From Pelomonas parva (GTDB taxonomy: Bacteria; Pseudomonadota; Gammaproteobacteria; Burkholderiales; Burkholderiaceae_C), in assembly GCF_043555835.1 (NCBI RefSeq), contig NZ_JBIGHV010000010.1, positions 208,209 through 272,208 on the forward strand: a stretch of DNA of 64,000 nucleotides. The letters are read 5' to 3'. A program made the translations under genes and the position numbers. A model generated the notes under the pieces. That model saw nothing but the letters and a program-made list of their open reading frames with translations, made no database searches and was not told the DNA's origin. Below are positions 62,675 through 64,000 of the stretch, in pieces (position 1 is the first letter of the stretch; every line of letters starts with the position of its first letter).

Positions 62675-62943
62675 ACCTGAACGACCCCGACAGCATCGTG
62701 GCCTGGTGGACCGTCCTCCCAGATCGCCACGATGCCTACCTGTCGCACAAGGCCCGGGTCAGCCCCGAGTTCGCGCCGGCCATCAATGAGGCCCGCCGCC
62801 GCATCGCAGCACATCCCGAGCTGAACCGGACGCTTGAGCTGTCCAACGCGCGACGACTCCAGCACGAAGCGGCGATGGCCAGCCGCAACGACAGCCTCAG
62901 TTCGCTGCAGCTGAGGCACCAGGAGCTGGCAACGGCCGCCTGA
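62665..62943 (+). CDS. small hypothetical protein, second gene of the SOS-box cassette
   Basis: 92 aa from ATG 62665, behind AAGGAG. Helical, charged (DDSL absent; NEARRRIAAHPELNRTLELS, RRLQHEAAMASRNDSLSSLQ). No domain recognised. It overlaps the upstream gene, so both share one message, ended by the terminator at 63000. Two small overlapping genes under stress control recall toxin-antitoxin or anti-defence pairs, but nothing in the sequence proves it. Confidence 0.6.
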   Translation: MLLNLNDPDSIVAWWTVLPDRHDAYLSHKARVSPEFAPAINEARRRIAAHPELNRTLELSNARRLQHEAAMASRNDSLSSLQLRHQELATAA

Positions 62944-62969
62944 CCTGACACCTACACGCACCCCGCAGT

Positions 62970-62997
62970 TGCCATGGGTCCCACTGACCCGATGGCA
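62970..62997 (+). terminator. first stem-loop after the SOS-box cassette
   Basis: TGCCATGGGT and ACCC-G-ATGGCA form a stem with a 7-nt loop, just before the main terminator. Confidence 0.5.
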
Positions 62998-62999
62998 TT

Positions 63000-63032
63000 G
63001 GGCTTGCTGCTTCGTGCCGCAAGCCCTTTTTT
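63000..63032 (+). terminator. Rho-independent terminator
   Basis: GGGCTTGC (63000-63007), 11-nt loop, GCAAGCCC (63019-63026), then TTTTTT (63027-63032). A textbook intrinsic terminator ending the two-gene cassette. Confidence 0.9.
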
Positions 63033-63137
63033 CCGTTTCCGCGCGGCCTCGTCAACCAGGCGATGCACTGGCGCTCAATGCAGGGCCAGGTGAAGCTCTT
63101 GGGAGTCGCCGAGGGTGCAGGCGCCGTCTCTCGCACC

Positions 63138-63803
63138 TCAGTCACGCGCTCTTGTCGCAAGAAACGCCTGAGCGTCCAGGGCGAACATCCAGGCGCCAGA
63201 TCGCTGAAGCGCGCCCTTCACACTGTGCACGTCTGCTGGGAAATTTTCATTCAGTTCGGGTGAGAAAAGCGTGCAGCCCAAATGCGACATGAGCACGCAT
63301 ACCAACGAGATGAAGCTGTCCGCATCGCTCCTGGCGTCGATCCGCACATCCAGTTCGCAGCCCTCGTCGTCGAAGGCCACGTCAATGCGGTTGCCCTCTG
63401 CAGGGCCGTACATCAGCCAGCCTCCTGGCTCCGCACTGCGATCCATGAGGCCATCAAGGAAGGAATCGATCCGAGCCAGATCGAACGTCGGCAGCGACGT
63501 GCCGCCATCGCCGCAAGCCGCCTTCATGTCGAACTGCCAAGCTGCCACCACACGCCCCCATTCGAACGAGAAGTTGTGAGCAGTCGAGCGTGCCAGAAGT
63601 ACGAAGCGCTCGCTACCGCATGTCGGCTCCGCCAGCCCCCGAAAAGATCCTCCTGGGACCTGCATGCGGCAACGCGTGCACAGGAGCAGCCGCCCTGGAA
63701 CATCCACGCACGCCCCGATCAAACACCGACGGCTCAACGCTAGATAACCGAGCAATCGATTCATCAATACTGACGAGACTCGCAGGAAGTCGCGCCGGTA
63801 CAC
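63138..63803 (-). CDS. hypothetical protein
   Basis: Up to 221 aa; the ATG choices are 63803, 63764 and 63665. The later two-thirds (from about residue 50) is well behaved: SFEWGRVVAAWQFDMKAACG, FDLARIDSFLDGLMDRSAEP, YGPAEGNRIDVAFDDEGCEL. It contains Cys residues that could bind metal. No family recognised. It converges with the SOS-box cassette. The N-terminus is doubtful since no ribosome site stands out. Confidence 0.45.
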   Translation of the reverse strand: MYRRDFLRVSSVLMNRLLGYLALSRRCLIGACVDVPGRLLLCTRCRMQVPGGSFRGLAEPTCGSERFVLLARSTAHNFSFEWGRVVAAWQFDMKAACGDGGTSLPTFDLARIDSFLDGLMDRSAEPGGWLMYGPAEGNRIDVAFDDEGCELDVRIDARSDADSFISLVCVLMSHLGCTLFSPELNENFPADVHSVKGALQRSGAWMFALDAQAFLATRARD

Positions 63804-63848
63804 CGTTGACGTTCAAAGCCAGGGTCGATAGCTTTGCGGCCTGCCCGG

Positions 63849-63888
63849 CGTCAACTACCCTGAGCTGCCAGCGTCAACTATCTTGAGC
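63849..63888. repeat. two direct repeats, IS21-type end candidate
   Basis: CGTCAACTACCCTGAGC at 63849-63865 and CGTCAACTATCTTGAGC at 63872-63888, 23 bp apart and 15 of 17 bases the same. IS21-family elements carry multiple such short repeats at their ends for transposase binding. The assembly ends just after this, as expected for a multi-copy IS. Confidence 0.5.
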
Positions 63889-63924
63889 GGTGCGGGTGGA
63901 CGTTGATCATGGTGTTGGAGGGGC

Positions 63925-64000
63925 GGGGGGGGGGGGGGGGCCCCCCCCCCCCCCCCGGGGGGGGGGGGGGGCCCACCGAAAAAAAAAGCAGGGGGGGGGG
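63925..64000. other. poly-G/poly-C assembly artefact
   Basis: From 63925 the sequence is long G and C runs with one short A-rich interruption. Runs of this kind are typical of bad read tails, not of genomic DNA. It should not be read as biology. Confidence 0.9.

Noticed and set aside
63925..64000. Long G and C runs that could be read as a G-quadruplex or hairpin
   Set aside because: The position at the sequence end and the run structure point to a read artefact.
1..64000. CRISPR arrays, rRNA and tRNA genes
   Set aside because: No regularly spaced repeat array and no cloverleaf or rRNA-like sequence was found on reading both strands.

Overview
The window is GC-rich DNA from a betaproteobacterium, most likely Burkholderiales. 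The gene families point that way: a Gram-negative porin of the beta type, Tat-exported ABC binding proteins, a MASE4 hybrid kinase and VirB-type conjugation genes. That assignment is inference from gene content. No rRNA, tRNA or CRISPR array was seen. The last 80 or so bases are poly-G/poly-C and look like a read or assembly artefact at a contig end. Just before them sits a pair of short direct repeats resembling the end of an IS21-type insertion sequence.

Layout. (1) 1-8.9 kb: a Tat-exported ABC binding protein cut by the window edge, an AraC-type regulator, a complete recombinase-in-trio (RIT) element with three overlapping tyrosine recombinase genes, and a large MASE4 hybrid histidine kinase. 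(2) 9.4-27.4 kb: the transfer half of a conjugative element. It holds an AlpA-like regulator, small unknown genes, a LuxR-type regulator without a LuxI, then one long co-directional operon: TrbM-like, virB1-B2-B3-B4, a Cys-rich secreted protein, virB6-B5-B8-B9-B10-B11, virD4, an OmpA lipoprotein, an LPD7-domain protein and a DUF1173 protein. (3) 27.9-53.9 kb: metabolic genes. An eight-gene minus-strand operon (HAD hydrolase, FAD amine oxidase, peptide-type ABC transporter, tartrate/malate-type dehydrogenase, GabD-like dehydrogenase) faces a divergent plus-strand set (GNAT, 2-hydroxyacid dehydrogenase, class III aminotransferase, Lrp regulator). Further along are a porin, an SDR, an RsgA paralogue, a DUF1428 gene lacking its start codon, a hydrolase, an M20 amidohydrolase, and a second ALDH-cupin-FAD oxidoreductase operon. 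(4) 53.9-55.4 kb: remains of an OLD-type ATPase/nuclease gene and a YhcG-type nuclease gene, both frameshifted. (5) 55.4-63 kb: the mobilisation and maintenance half of a conjugative element: VirD2-like relaxase, MobC-like accessory protein, a divergent StbA/StbB/StbC-like operon, small plasmid-type genes, a DUF932 protein, SSB, and a two-gene cassette behind a near-perfect SOS (LexA) box.

How it fits together. The VirB/VirD4 half and the relaxase/Stb half are 28 kb apart, but each is incomplete without the other. I found one 24-bp dyad, GCTGGATT, 8 nt, AATCCAGC, in four places: upstream of alpA, upstream of the virB operon, between the mob and stb operons, and upstream of a small maintenance gene. 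All four have exactly 8 nt between the arms. This suggests one regulon over both halves and a single element (ICE or plasmid) carrying the metabolic block as cargo. No integrase or replication gene for this element is visible, so ICE versus plasmid is open.

The metabolic block looks like uptake and stepwise oxidation of an amine or amino-acid-like compound (oxidase, aminotransferase, aldehyde dehydrogenases, GabD). The substrate cannot be read from sequence alone.
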